Of a stretch of 64,000 nt of DNA, positions 51,056 through 59,359 are shown piece by piece. The notes below the pieces were generated by a model, which ran no database searches, had not been told where the DNA came from, and saw only the letters and a program-made list of their open reading frames with translations. The position numbers and the translations under genes were made by a program. Source of the stretch: F23-D06 sp947165685. Its GTDB lineage: Bacteria; Bacteroidota; Bacteroidia; Bacteroidales; WCHB1-69. The stretch is from the NCBI GenBank assembly GCA_947165685.1, contig CAMVBK010000003.1, positions 80,640 through 144,639 on the forward strand. The letters are read 5' to 3'. How positions within the stretch are numbered: the first letter of the stretch is position 1; each line of letters opens with the position of its first letter.

Positions 51056-51763
51056 ATGCCTGCGAACAGAATAAAATTGGAACCTGCACTTGAACGTCGT
51101 TACGCACGGAAAGCACAACGGCGCAAAAGTCGGCAGATTGTGTGCAAAATTCTCATCGTGTGTGAAGGCACCAAAACTGAACCAAACTACTTTGAGGCAT
51201 TTAAAAACCTCAACGGTGGAACAATTGTATATGACATTGATGTGAGAGGGTTAGGGCAAAACACTACAGATGTGGTAGATAAGGCCATTGAACTCAAGAG
51301 CAAAGGGGATTATGACCGCGTTTGGGCGGTGTTTGACAAAGATTCGTTTTCTGCCAACAAATTCAACGGAGCCATTATCAAAGCACAAAACAATGGCATT
51401 GGGTGCGCTTGGAGTAATGAGGCATTTGAACTGTGGTACCTGTATCATTTCATGAATAGGGTTACGGCTATGAGTCGCACCGAATATAAGCGAGCCATTT
51501 CCGAGGCGGTGAACACTTCTCCGCAATACAAGAACAGAAAAGTTTACGAATATGCTAAAAACGACAAAGACAACTATCGCATTATGACCACCTACGGCTC
51601 TATGGAAAACGCCATCAGGTTTGCCGAGGCGAAGAGTTGCGACTACACTGACCAGCGTTACGCCACGCACAATCCTTGCACGATGGTTTTCAAGTTGGTA
51701 CGGCAATTGATAGGTAGAGACGAGGAATTGAATAAAGAATTGACAAATAAGATTGAAGAATAA
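51056..51763 (+). CDS. rloB: RloB-like protein (AbiLii type, Toprim-related)
   Basis: The 235-residue protein shows RQIVCKILIVCEGTKTEPNYFEAF (E with T-E-P, the RloB start) and VWAVFDKDSFSANKFNGAI with the D-x-D acidic pair, then CAWSNEAFELWYLYHF. These are the conserved RloB motifs, thought to form a Toprim-like nuclease site. It is co-transcribed with rloA and precedes the methylase gene by 14 nt. It lies in the A/T-rich part of the island. Confidence 0.9.
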   Translation: MPANRIKLEPALERRYARKAQRRKSRQIVCKILIVCEGTKTEPNYFEAFKNLNGGTIVYDIDVRGLGQNTTDVVDKAIELKSKGDYDRVWAVFDKDSFSANKFNGAIIKAQNNGIGCAWSNEAFELWYLYHFMNRVTAMSRTEYKRAISEAVNTSPQYKNRKVYEYAKNDKDNYRIMTTYGSMENAIRFAEAKSCDYTDQRYATHNPCTMVFKLVRQLIGRDEELNKELTNKIEE

Positions 51764-51777
51764 AAAAATTATAAGAT

Positions 51778-53850
51778 ATGATAACCATTTCCGAAATACT
51801 AAAAGGCAGCGATTTCAACCGAACCCAATTCAGTGATGACAAAATTATTGAATTGGAAAACAACATTATTGAAAAAGAGGTTAAAGGGAAACCAACTCCT
51901 TATATTAAATGCTTGGTAAGGAACAAGGAAATTAAATTAACTCCTGAAGAAATCGTTAGGCAGTTGTATCTTATGGTTCTAACAGAAGATTTTCATTACC
52001 CAGTTTCGCGCATGGAATTGGAATATGTGGTTACGTTTGGACGGGAAAAGAAACGCGCTGACATTGTCATTTTCGACAAAGACCAGACATACACACCGTA
52101 TATCATTGTCGAATTGAAAAGTCCGAAACTGAAAGATGGTAAGGAGCAACTGAAAAGCTACTGCAATGGCACGGGTGCTCCAATTGGTGTTTGGACAAAT
52201 GGCGAAAGTATTTCATATTATCATCGCAAAGACCCGAATTTCTTTGAGGATATTCCCATCATTCCAAAAGCAAATGAAAAACTGTCAGATATTTTAAGTG
52301 AGCGTTGGTTTATTGATGATTTGGTGAAAAAAGACAAATTAGTCAATGAGCGCAAATCATTAAAAGACTTGATTTTGGAAATGGAAGATGAAGTGCTTGC
52401 CAATGCGGGTGTAGATGTGTTTGAAGAAGTTTTCAAGCTTATCTTCACCAAATTGTATGACGAAATGGAGAGCGGCAGAAAGAAAGACCGCCATTTGGAG
52501 TTCCGCAACTATGGTGATACGGAGACCGAACTGAAGGAAAAACTTCAAAATTTGTTCAACGAGGCAAAAGAAAAATGGTCTGGAGTTTTTACTAAAGATG
52601 ATAAATTGATGCTTACGCCATCTCATTTATCAGTTTGTGTGAGTTCGTTGCAGGATGTTAAACTTTTCAACTCCAATTTGGATGTAGTTGATGAGGCCTT
52701 TGAATACCTGATAAACAAAAGTAGCAAAGGCGAAAAAGGACAATACTTCACCCCCCGTTATGTGATTGACATGTGTGTGAGAATGTTGAATCCTTCTGAT
52801 AAGGAAACCATGATTGACACTGCTGCCGGCAGTTGTGGATTTCCTGTGCACACCATTTTCTATGTTTGGCAAAAGATTTTGGAAGGCAAGGGGTTGAAAA
52901 AGAGCCATTTGTTTACATTGGAACAGAAACCTGCAGAGTGCACTGATTATGTACAAAACAAGGTTTTTGCCATTGACTTCGATGAAAAGGCGGTTCGTGT
53001 TGCAAGAACACTGAACCTTATTGCAGGCGATGGGCAAACAAATGTATTACATCTCAACACATTGGATTATGAACGGTGGAACGACCGAACGGATGATAAG
53101 GATTGGTTAAAAACATATTCTCAAGGATGGTATAAGCTTGACGATTTGCGTGTTGATTCAAAATCTAATCGCGACTTCAAATTTGACATACTCATGGCCA
53201 ATCCGCCGTTTGCCGGAGATATTAAGGAAAGCCGTATTTTATCAAAATATGAATTGAGTAAAAACGCTGCAGGCAAGATGGCAACCAAGGTTGGTCGAGA
53301 TATACTTTTTATCGAGCGCAATCTCGACTTCTTGAAACCTGGCGGCCGTATGGCGATTGTGTTACCACAAGGCCGTTTCAACAACAGCAGCGACAAATAC
53401 ATCCGCGATTACATTGCCGAGCGTTGCCGCATTTTGGCGGTGGTGGGATTGCATGGAAATGTTTTCAAGCCTCACACTGGCACTAAAACCAGTGTTTTGT
53501 TTGTGCAGAAATGGGATGATGTGCTATGCCCGAAAAAAGAGGATTATCCTATCTTCTTTGCCACTATGCAGGAGCCGAGCAAGGACAACAGCGGTGAGAA
53601 GATTTTCGTCAAGAAGAGCGATTACCCATACGCAAGAATACATAAAGAGGAACCTGTTGCGAACAATATGGTTTCGGATGTAGTTGCGCATTACGAAGTG
53701 ACACCTAAAGAGAATAACGAATATTTGTTGGATTCACACGGCCATCTCATTGTGAAGCACGACCTTTTCAACCATGACGGCTTGACCAAAGACGGCATTG
53801 CCGAGGCCTTTGCCGAATTTGCCAAAAAGGAAGGGCTAAGTTTTTTTTGA
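51778..53850 (+). CDS. Restriction-modification protein: HSDR_N nuclease fused to N6-adenine methylase (BcgI-like RM subunit)
   Basis: The 690-residue protein combines two activities. Residues about 50-170 form an HSDR_N-type nuclease (RADIVIFD with Asp95, then IIVELKSPKLK with Glu112-x-Lys114). Residues about 280-620 form a type I-like N6-adenine methylase with QYFTPRYVIDMCVRML, motif I TMIDTAAGSCGFP, and NPPF at 475-478. No helicase HsdR gene is present. This matches the type IIB/IIG BcgI plan: one RM protein plus a separate S subunit. It ends in an 8-T tract that overlaps the start of the S gene. Confidence 0.88.
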   Translation: MITISEILKGSDFNRTQFSDDKIIELENNIIEKEVKGKPTPYIKCLVRNKEIKLTPEEIVRQLYLMVLTEDFHYPVSRMELEYVVTFGREKKRADIVIFDKDQTYTPYIIVELKSPKLKDGKEQLKSYCNGTGAPIGVWTNGESISYYHRKDPNFFEDIPIIPKANEKLSDILSERWFIDDLVKKDKLVNERKSLKDLILEMEDEVLANAGVDVFEEVFKLIFTKLYDEMESGRKKDRHLEFRNYGDTETELKEKLQNLFNEAKEKWSGVFTKDDKLMLTPSHLSVCVSSLQDVKLFNSNLDVVDEAFEYLINKSSKGEKGQYFTPRYVIDMCVRMLNPSDKETMIDTAAGSCGFPVHTIFYVWQKILEGKGLKKSHLFTLEQKPAECTDYVQNKVFAIDFDEKAVRVARTLNLIAGDGQTNVLHLNTLDYERWNDRTDDKDWLKTYSQGWYKLDDLRVDSKSNRDFKFDILMANPPFAGDIKESRILSKYELSKNAAGKMATKVGRDILFIERNLDFLKPGGRMAIVLPQGRFNNSSDKYIRDYIAERCRILAVVGLHGNVFKPHTGTKTSVLFVQKWDDVLCPKKEDYPIFFATMQEPSKDNSGEKIFVKKSDYPYARIHKEEPVANNMVSDVVAHYEVTPKENNEYLLDSHGHLIVKHDLFNHDGLTKDGIAEAFAEFAKKEGLSFF
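53841..53848. repeat. Homopolymer of 8 T at the RM-S junction
   Basis: The T8 run contains the last codons of the RM gene, and its TTGA end forms the TTG start of the S gene. One extra T would fuse the two frames. Confidence 0.85.
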
Positions 53851-55268
53851 GTAGCCCTTTCAACGAGGTAAAGTATAAGCAGTTGTTGGAAGGGCTGGAG
53901 ATTAGCGAAGCATTGTTCTCTGAAACCATCAAGAACAAAGACTTTAGAATAGATAGCCAGTATTACACTCAAGCACCTATTAAAAATCCAATTTTAAAGT
54001 ATAAAAAGATAGGTGAGGTCATTCATTCTTCTCAATATGGTATTTCTATTGAAATGAATGAAGATGGGCATGGATACCCTATATATCGGATGAATGAATT
54101 GCACAACATGTTATGTGACCTTGAAGTCAACAAGTATGCGGATATTACACAAGATGAGTATCAACGTTTTGCGCTAAAGAACAGAGATGTGCTGTTTAAT
54201 AGAACCAATTCTTTCGAATGGGTAGGAAGAACTGGGGTTTATTACCAAAACGATGATATTGAAAGAACATTTGCATCGTATTTAGTTCGTTTTAATCCGA
54301 TAGAAAGTGTTATTCTTTCCGAATATTTATGCGCATTTTTGAACTCGAAAGAAGGAGTAAGGGATATAAAAAGAAGGGCAAGACAATCTATTAATCAAAC
54401 AAATGTTAATCCAGAAGAAGTTAAAGAGATTGAAATCCCTGTTCTTGACATGGATTTTCAATTACAAATCAAAGAACACTTTGAAAAATCGAATTCATGT
54501 CGGTTAAAGTCTTTGAGTCTTTACAAAGATGCTGAGAATCAATTATTAGACGAACTTGGTTTAAAAGGCTGGCAACCAGATAACAACCCAGTCAATATCA
54601 AACAACTAAAGGAATCGTTTTTGGCAAGTGGCAGGTTGGATGCGGAGTATTATCAGCCGAAATATGAAGATTATGCCACTTTTATTAGGAAATACAAAGG
54701 TGGAGCAGATACGTTTGGAAATATCTGCACATTGAATGAAAAGAATTACAATCCAATAGATAATAGTGAGTACAAGTATATCGAACTAAGTAACATTGGT
54801 AATTCTGGAGAGATTACAGGATGTACCACTTCAATAGGATCAGAATTGCCATCAAGGGCAAGAAGGCTTGTCCGCAGAAATGATGTTATTGTATCATCCA
54901 TTGAAGGTTCATTGCAAAGTGTGGCTTTGGTTACGGATGAATATGACAAGGCAATTTGCTCAACGGGGTTTTATGTCGTCAAATCTGACACAATCAACCC
55001 TGAGACATTATTGGTATTGTTCAAATCGGAGCCAATGCAAAACCTTTTGAAGCAAGGCTGTTCGGGAACTATCCTAACCGCCATTGGCCGAAACGAACTG
55101 CAAAACATTGTGATGCCGAAGATAAGAAAAGAGGTACAGTTAGAAATTGCTACATACGTCCAAAAGAGCATTTCCCTGCGCAACGAGGCGAAACAACTAC
55201 TTGAAAGTGCGAAACTTAGAGTAGAAGATGCTATTTCCCCCCCCCCCCCAACACACACATTTAATTGA
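53847..55268 (+). CDS. Restriction-modification specificity subunit (S1), two target-recognition domains
   Basis: The only start at the 5' end is TTG 53847, overlapping the RM stop (TTGA). The 473-residue protein has an N-terminal coil (EVKYKQLLEGLEISEALFSE), TRD1 (about residues 45-205), a central conserved helix region with SGRLDAEYYQPKYEDY, and TRD2 (about 285-430), ending with KSISLRNEAKQLLESAKLRVEDAIS. This is the HsdS two-repeat plan. The last codons run into a tract of 13 C, after which the frame stops within 7 codons. Confidence 0.88.
   Translation: MSSPFNEVKYKQLLEGLEISEALFSETIKNKDFRIDSQYYTQAPIKNPILKYKKIGEVIHSSQYGISIEMNEDGHGYPIYRMNELHNMLCDLEVNKYADITQDEYQRFALKNRDVLFNRTNSFEWVGRTGVYYQNDDIERTFASYLVRFNPIESVILSEYLCAFLNSKEGVRDIKRRARQSINQTNVNPEEVKEIEIPVLDMDFQLQIKEHFEKSNSCRLKSLSLYKDAENQLLDELGLKGWQPDNNPVNIKQLKESFLASGRLDAEYYQPKYEDYATFIRKYKGGADTFGNICTLNEKNYNPIDNSEYKYIELSNIGNSGEITGCTTSIGSELPSRARRLVRRNDVIVSSIEGSLQSVALVTDEYDKAICSTGFYVVKSDTINPETLLVLFKSEPMQNLLKQGCSGTILTAIGRNELQNIVMPKIRKEVQLEIATYVQKSISLRNEAKQLLESAKLRVEDAISPPPPTHTFN
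55237..55249. repeat. Homopolymer of 13 C between two specificity ORFs
   Basis: Thirteen consecutive C residues lie at the end of S1 and within the 5' extension of S2. The S2 frame is +1 relative to S1, so loss of one C (12 C) joins both into one reading frame. A classical slipped-strand phase-variation tract. Confidence 0.9.
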
Positions 55269-55296
55269 TAATCAAGTAGTTATAAATTACAACAAG

Positions 55297-56046
55297 ATGA
55301 TAGAAGAAAGTATATATTATTATCGGTTGGCAGAATGGACATTGCTGCAGGAGTTGTATGCCGAAGCGTGGGTTACAACTTCAACGGCGAACTATTCCAT
55401 CAAGAACTATTCGGTCTGCAAATCATCAGACCGATTGGATGCCGAGTACTACCAGCCAAAATATGACGCTTTGTTTGCCCAATTGTCGAAATACGAGTGC
55501 GATATCATTAAGGATATTGCACATATAAAGAAATCGGTGGAACCAGGAAGCGAGGCATATCAAGACAGCGGCATACCATTCTTAAGAGTATCGGATGTGT
55601 CAAAATTCGGCATTTCAGAACCGAACATTTTTTTGTCAACCAGCGATTTTAAGTTGAATGAATTAAGGCCTAAGAAAGACACCATTTTGTTGTCAAAAGA
55701 CGGCAGTGTTGGCATTGCTTATAAAGTTGAGGAGGACATGGACTGCATCACATCAGGCGCATTGCTTCATCTGTCGGTTTTCAATCAAGACTACACACCC
55801 GATTATCTGACACTTGTATTGAACTCGATAGTTGTACAGATGCAGGCCGAGCGTGATTCCAATGGAGCAATCATACAGCACTGGAAACCGTCGGAAATAG
55901 AACAAGTAATCATTCCTAAGCTGCTAAAACCAATCCAAGAAACCATTTCAGCAAAAATCCAAGAGAGTTTTGCCTTGAAAGCGGAAAGCAAACGGTTATT
56001 GGATGAGGCTAAGATGATGGTGGAAAGGGAAATAGAAAAAGGATAA
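55297..56046 (+). CDS. Partial specificity subunit (S2), one target-recognition domain
   Basis: Start at ATG 55297 (249 residues); the frame is open 5' of it through the poly-C tract (from 55228). It begins like an S-subunit spacer (LAEWTLLQELYAEAWVTT), repeats the conserved block SDRLDAEYYQPKYDALF, carries one TRD (about residues 70-215), and ends with the coil ISAKIQESFALKAESKRLLDEAKMMVEREIEKG. As a half subunit it could act alone as a dimer or, when fused in frame, as an extra TRD of S1. Confidence 0.82.
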   Translation: MIEESIYYYRLAEWTLLQELYAEAWVTTSTANYSIKNYSVCKSSDRLDAEYYQPKYDALFAQLSKYECDIIKDIAHIKKSVEPGSEAYQDSGIPFLRVSDVSKFGISEPNIFLSTSDFKLNELRPKKDTILLSKDGSVGIAYKVEEDMDCITSGALLHLSVFNQDYTPDYLTLVLNSIVVQMQAERDSNGAIIQHWKPSEIEQVIIPKLLKPIQETISAKIQESFALKAESKRLLDEAKMMVEREIEKG

Positions 56047-56057
56047 AACAAACAGAT

Positions 56058-56729
56058 ATGGGAAGAAAAATATTTATTTCATACAAATACGCTGACAGCA
56101 AAGTTCGTCACCTACCACAATTTCCTTGGTGGCAACACACCACAGTAAGAGATTATGTAGATCTTTTGCAAAACCTTATCAATACTACTGACCACATCAA
56201 CAAAGGAGAAGATGATGGCGAAGATATGAGTTCGCTTGCCGATGCCACAATTGGATCAAAACTTGGTGATAAAATATTTGACAGTTCTGTAACGATTGTA
56301 TTCATTTCAAAAGGCATGAAAGAATATGGAGTACCAGAAAAGGAGCAATGGATACCATGGGAAATATCGTATTCACTGAAAGAACAATCTCGCAACTATG
56401 GTAGGAGCAAAACTAATGCGATGTTGGCAGTAGTGTTACCTGACGAAAATGGCAGTTATGATTATTTTATTACCGACAATTTTTGCAGCAGAACATTACA
56501 TACAGATTTTCTATTTGATATTTTGAAAAAGAACATGTTCAATGAAAAGATTCCCAATACTTATACATGTCAGAGCTGTGGAAGAATACATTACCGAGGA
56601 GAATCATCGTATATCAAATCGGTGAAATGGGATGACTTTTATAATAAACAGGCTTTCAACAAATATATCGATGATATAATTGAAATAAAAAATCACATTA
56701 ACGATTATAAAATAACTAAAAACTTATAA
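56058..56729 (+). CDS. TIR-like domain protein (TIR 1)
   Basis: The 223-residue protein starts with the TIR strand motif KIFISYKYADSKV and shows DKIFDSSVTIVFISKGMKEYGVPEKEQWIPWEISYSLKE, the conserved WEI helix of prokaryotic TIR-like (MTH538/ThsB-related) domains. The C-terminal part has a CQSC zinc-knuckle-like pair (TYTCQSCGRIHYRG). It lies 11 nt after S2 and 2 nt before a membrane-protein gene, so they form one unit. It may be an NAD-processing signal generator, as in Thoeris; the catalytic Glu cannot be fixed from sequence alone. Confidence 0.8.
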   Translation: MGRKIFISYKYADSKVRHLPQFPWWQHTTVRDYVDLLQNLINTTDHINKGEDDGEDMSSLADATIGSKLGDKIFDSSVTIVFISKGMKEYGVPEKEQWIPWEISYSLKEQSRNYGRSKTNAMLAVVLPDENGSYDYFITDNFCSRTLHTDFLFDILKKNMFNEKIPNTYTCQSCGRIHYRGESSYIKSVKWDDFYNKQAFNKYIDDIIEIKNHINDYKITKNL

Positions 56730-56731
56730 TT

Positions 56732-57181
56732 ATGGATAATAATAACTTACACAAGGAAATAGATTTGATACAAAATTGTATTAGCCGAATGGCAAGAAAC
56801 TCATTCATGTTAAAAGGCTGGGCAATTTCTCTTCTCGCAGTAGTTATAGCACTAACAGCAGACAGGTTAAACCCTCTTTTTTTGTTTTGTTCAGTCTTTA
56901 TTCCTTTATTATGCTTTTGGTATTTAGATGCATTCTTTCTGCGTACTGAAAAAATGTACAGAAAGATGTATGAATGGGTTTTAAAAGAGCGCAAAGAGGG
57001 GAGGACGGATTTTCAATACGATTTAGAACCAAGCAGATTTAAAAATCAAGTTGATACTCATTGTCGTGTTATGTTTTCCACAACATTGAAAGTATTTTAT
57101 GGTATACCTTTATTGGTTGTTTTACTTGTTATTTTATACGAAGCAAAAGATGCGATATGTAATTTTATTTGTGGTTGTTAA
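56732..57181 (+). CDS. Small membrane protein linked to TIR genes
   Basis: The 149-residue product has an N-terminal helix (DLIQNCISRMARNSFMLKGW), two close membrane spans (about residues 30-68), a cytoplasmic charged segment with EKMYRKMYEWVLKERKEGRTDFQYDLEP, and a third span near 118-138. I do not recognise a named family. It begins 2 nt after TIR 1 and is followed after 14 nt by a second TIR gene. In such a neighbourhood it is a reasonable candidate for a membrane-acting effector. Confidence 0.7.
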   Translation: MDNNNLHKEIDLIQNCISRMARNSFMLKGWAISLLAVVIALTADRLNPLFLFCSVFIPLLCFWYLDAFFLRTEKMYRKMYEWVLKERKEGRTDFQYDLEPSRFKNQVDTHCRVMFSTTLKVFYGIPLLVVLLVILYEAKDAICNFICGC

Positions 57182-57195
57182 AAAGATAGAAGAAT

Positions 57196-57994
57196 ATGTA
57201 TAGAGGATTCAAATTGAATATAAACAATAATATTTTTAAATCATTAACTGTAACTAAACCAGAATTAAAAGATTCTATTTTTGAATCACTCAAAGACTAT
57301 AATTATTACCATAAAAGAGGGGAAGAAATGTTTGATAAATATGCATTTGATGTATATGATAATCTTGAACTATATATCAAAGGAGATTCTGGTATTATTG
57401 ATGGGACAAAACTTCAGAATGATTGGTTTCCTCAAATCAATTGCGATATATTCATATCACATTCTCATAAAGATGAAGATTTAGCAATAGCTTTAGCTGG
57501 TTGGTTGTATGATCGGTTTCAGTTAAAATCTTTCATTGATTCTTGTATTTGGCATTATGCTGATGATTTGTTGGAAATAATAGATAATAAATATTGTTTA
57601 AGTTCGGATCATAGTTACAATTACAGGAGTAGAAATTATTCAACTAGCCATGTTCACATGATGTTGAATATGGCTTTAATGCAAATGATAGATAAAACAG
57701 AATGCCTTTTTTTCTTAAATACACCTAATTCTATTGATTTGTATTAAAACAAGAACATTATCTCCGTGGATATATTCAGAGATTGGCATTAGCAAAATGA
57801 TAAATAAGCACATAAAAAGAACTTCTATATTTAGCAATCTTGATGAATCTTTGGGAATATCGTATAACCTAGATTTGTCTCATCTGGCAAACATTTCTCA
57901 ACAGAATTTAAAGTCTTGGGGGCAACAGAATATTTATGGAAATGATTCACTAGACTGGTTGTATGAAACAATTAAAGCACCTCTAAAACAATAA
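57196..57994 (+). pseudogene. TIR-domain gene with frameshift (TIR 2)
   Basis: The first frame (57196-57747, 183 residues) has an N-terminal helical part and a TIR domain: CDIFISHSHKDEDLAIALAGWLYDRFQLKSFIDSCIWHYADDLLEIID ... HVHMMLNMALMQMIDKTECLFFLNTPNSI, then stops. The +1 frame (57734-57994) continues directly as IKTRTLSPWIYSEIGISKMI ... SLDWLYETI, the expected end of the domain. One base too many near 57730-57750 separates the halves. This may be a true mutation, a programmed shift, or a base-call error. Confidence 0.75.
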
Positions 57995-57996
57995 TT

Positions 57997-58617
57997 ATGA
58001 GATATACTTTTTTCAGTTTTTGTTACGATGATGTGATTAGTTTTCGTGCTAATGTTGTAAGAAAAAGCTATGTCGTTAAAGATATAGGAAATGTATTTAT
58101 TGATGGTTCTATTTGGGAAGAAGCCAAAACGAAATCACCTGCCCAAATAAAAGAGCTTATTGATAATTCTGGTATAAAGAACACATCTGTTACAGCAGTA
58201 CTTATTGGAGACCATACGGCTAATAGAAGATGGATAAACTATGAAATTGTTAAAAGTTTTGAGCAAGGTAATGGTATTTTAGGAATTTATATTAACAGAA
58301 TAAAAGATAAAACTGGACATATTACCCACAAAGGATTGAACCCATTAGATAGGTTGGCATTGCATATTTCAGATGATGGAAAGAAAATTAGTTTTTATGA
58401 ACTAAAAGATCGGAAATGGCAATTGTTTAAAGATTTACCATTAATAAACAACAAAAAATCCAATACATTATTTTTCAAAGATGGATTGTTTCATACTGAT
58501 TATGGGAAATCTTATCGTTTTTCAAGCCTTTTTCAAACATATTGTTGGGTGAATGATGATGGATACAATAATATATCACAGTGGATTGAAGAAGCTGCGA
58601 AGCAGGCAGGGAGATAG
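57997..58617 (+). CDS. ThsB-like TIR protein (TIR 3)
   Basis: The 206-residue protein closely follows the ThsB/MTH538 TIR-like pattern: TFFSFCYDDVISFRANVVRKSYVV, a DGSIWEEAKTKSPAQIKELIDN, NTSVTAVLIGDHTANRRWINYEIVKSFEQGNGILGIYINRIKDKTG, and a C-terminal SQWIEEAAKQAGR. ThsB senses phage and makes a cyclic-ADPR-type signal in Thoeris. It starts 2 nt after the TIR 2 stop. No ThsA (SIR2- or macro-domain) gene is nearby, so any partner must differ. Confidence 0.85.
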   Translation: MRYTFFSFCYDDVISFRANVVRKSYVVKDIGNVFIDGSIWEEAKTKSPAQIKELIDNSGIKNTSVTAVLIGDHTANRRWINYEIVKSFEQGNGILGIYINRIKDKTGHITHKGLNPLDRLALHISDDGKKISFYELKDRKWQLFKDLPLINNKKSNTLFFKDGLFHTDYGKSYRFSSLFQTYCWVNDDGYNNISQWIEEAAKQAGR

Positions 58618-58762
58618 CATGATAATATCATATTTGCCGGAAATACACGAAGTATCATTGAGACAACAGAAATCAAGTGAAGTGAGACAAGAAAAGATAC
58701 CTGTCAGTACTTTTTAGAACGACGAACTATCAATAATCCTCTTATCCTAAATAGAAATCATT

Positions 58763-59344
58763 ATGGGATCTCGAAAGACAGAATACAAGCAACAGAGGAA
58801 TGACAAAGTCCTCGCCTACATTTGTACTTCTCGTCAAAACGATGGACGTGACAAATTTATTGTCATATTTGAAGACCTGAAGGAAAAACAGCCTTCGAAA
58901 ATTCAGAATATGCTGAGGATGATAGGTTATGGTGAGAACCTCGGCTCAGGCTTCCCCTTGATACTCAATGCCTGGAAACAGGCTGGCTGGGGCGAACCGG
59001 AACTGAAAAACCGTCTGGAGGTGGATGAGGTCGCATGGGTGCTCCCAATCCATCGGTTTGAGGGCACTGTCCCAAAAAGTGCCCCCAAAGTTGGCCCCAA
59101 AAGTGCCCCCAAAAATAGGAAAAGAAAATCCAGAAAAAACACGCAGGAAGGACGATTAGACATGATTATTGCTCTCATACATAATGAACCGCAAATAACC
59201 CGTGAGGTAATTTGTGATGCATTGGGAGTTAGTCTTACCACTTTAAGAAATGACCTTCGCATTCTGAAAGAGCAACACCGCCTGCGCTACGAGGGTTCCA
59301 GCAAAACAGGCCAGTGGGTGATTGGGGGAAAAGAAGAACAATAA
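58763..59344 (+). pseudogene. AlbA-type ATP-binding regulator gene with internal deletion
   Basis: The 193-residue frame starts like an AlbA_2 (Schlafen-like) domain (GSRKTEYKQQRNDKVLAYIC), soon changes to KIQNMLRMIGYGENLGSGFPLILNAWKQAGW, the C-terminal ATP-binding (HATPase_c_4) part, and ends with a winged helix (QITREVICDALGVSLTTLRNDLRILKEQHRLRYEGSSKTGQWVI). Intact members have about 450-560 residues; most of both central domains is missing. The frame is still open, so a short DNA-binding product is possible. The 145 nt before it hold no clear gene. Confidence 0.65.
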
Positions 59345-59359
59345 TATAAACCCGAAAAT

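Noticed and set aside
51056..58617. Integrative element with attachment sites around the defence island
   Set aside because: Composition shifts sharply, but no integrase, tRNA target or matching terminal repeats are visible within the window.
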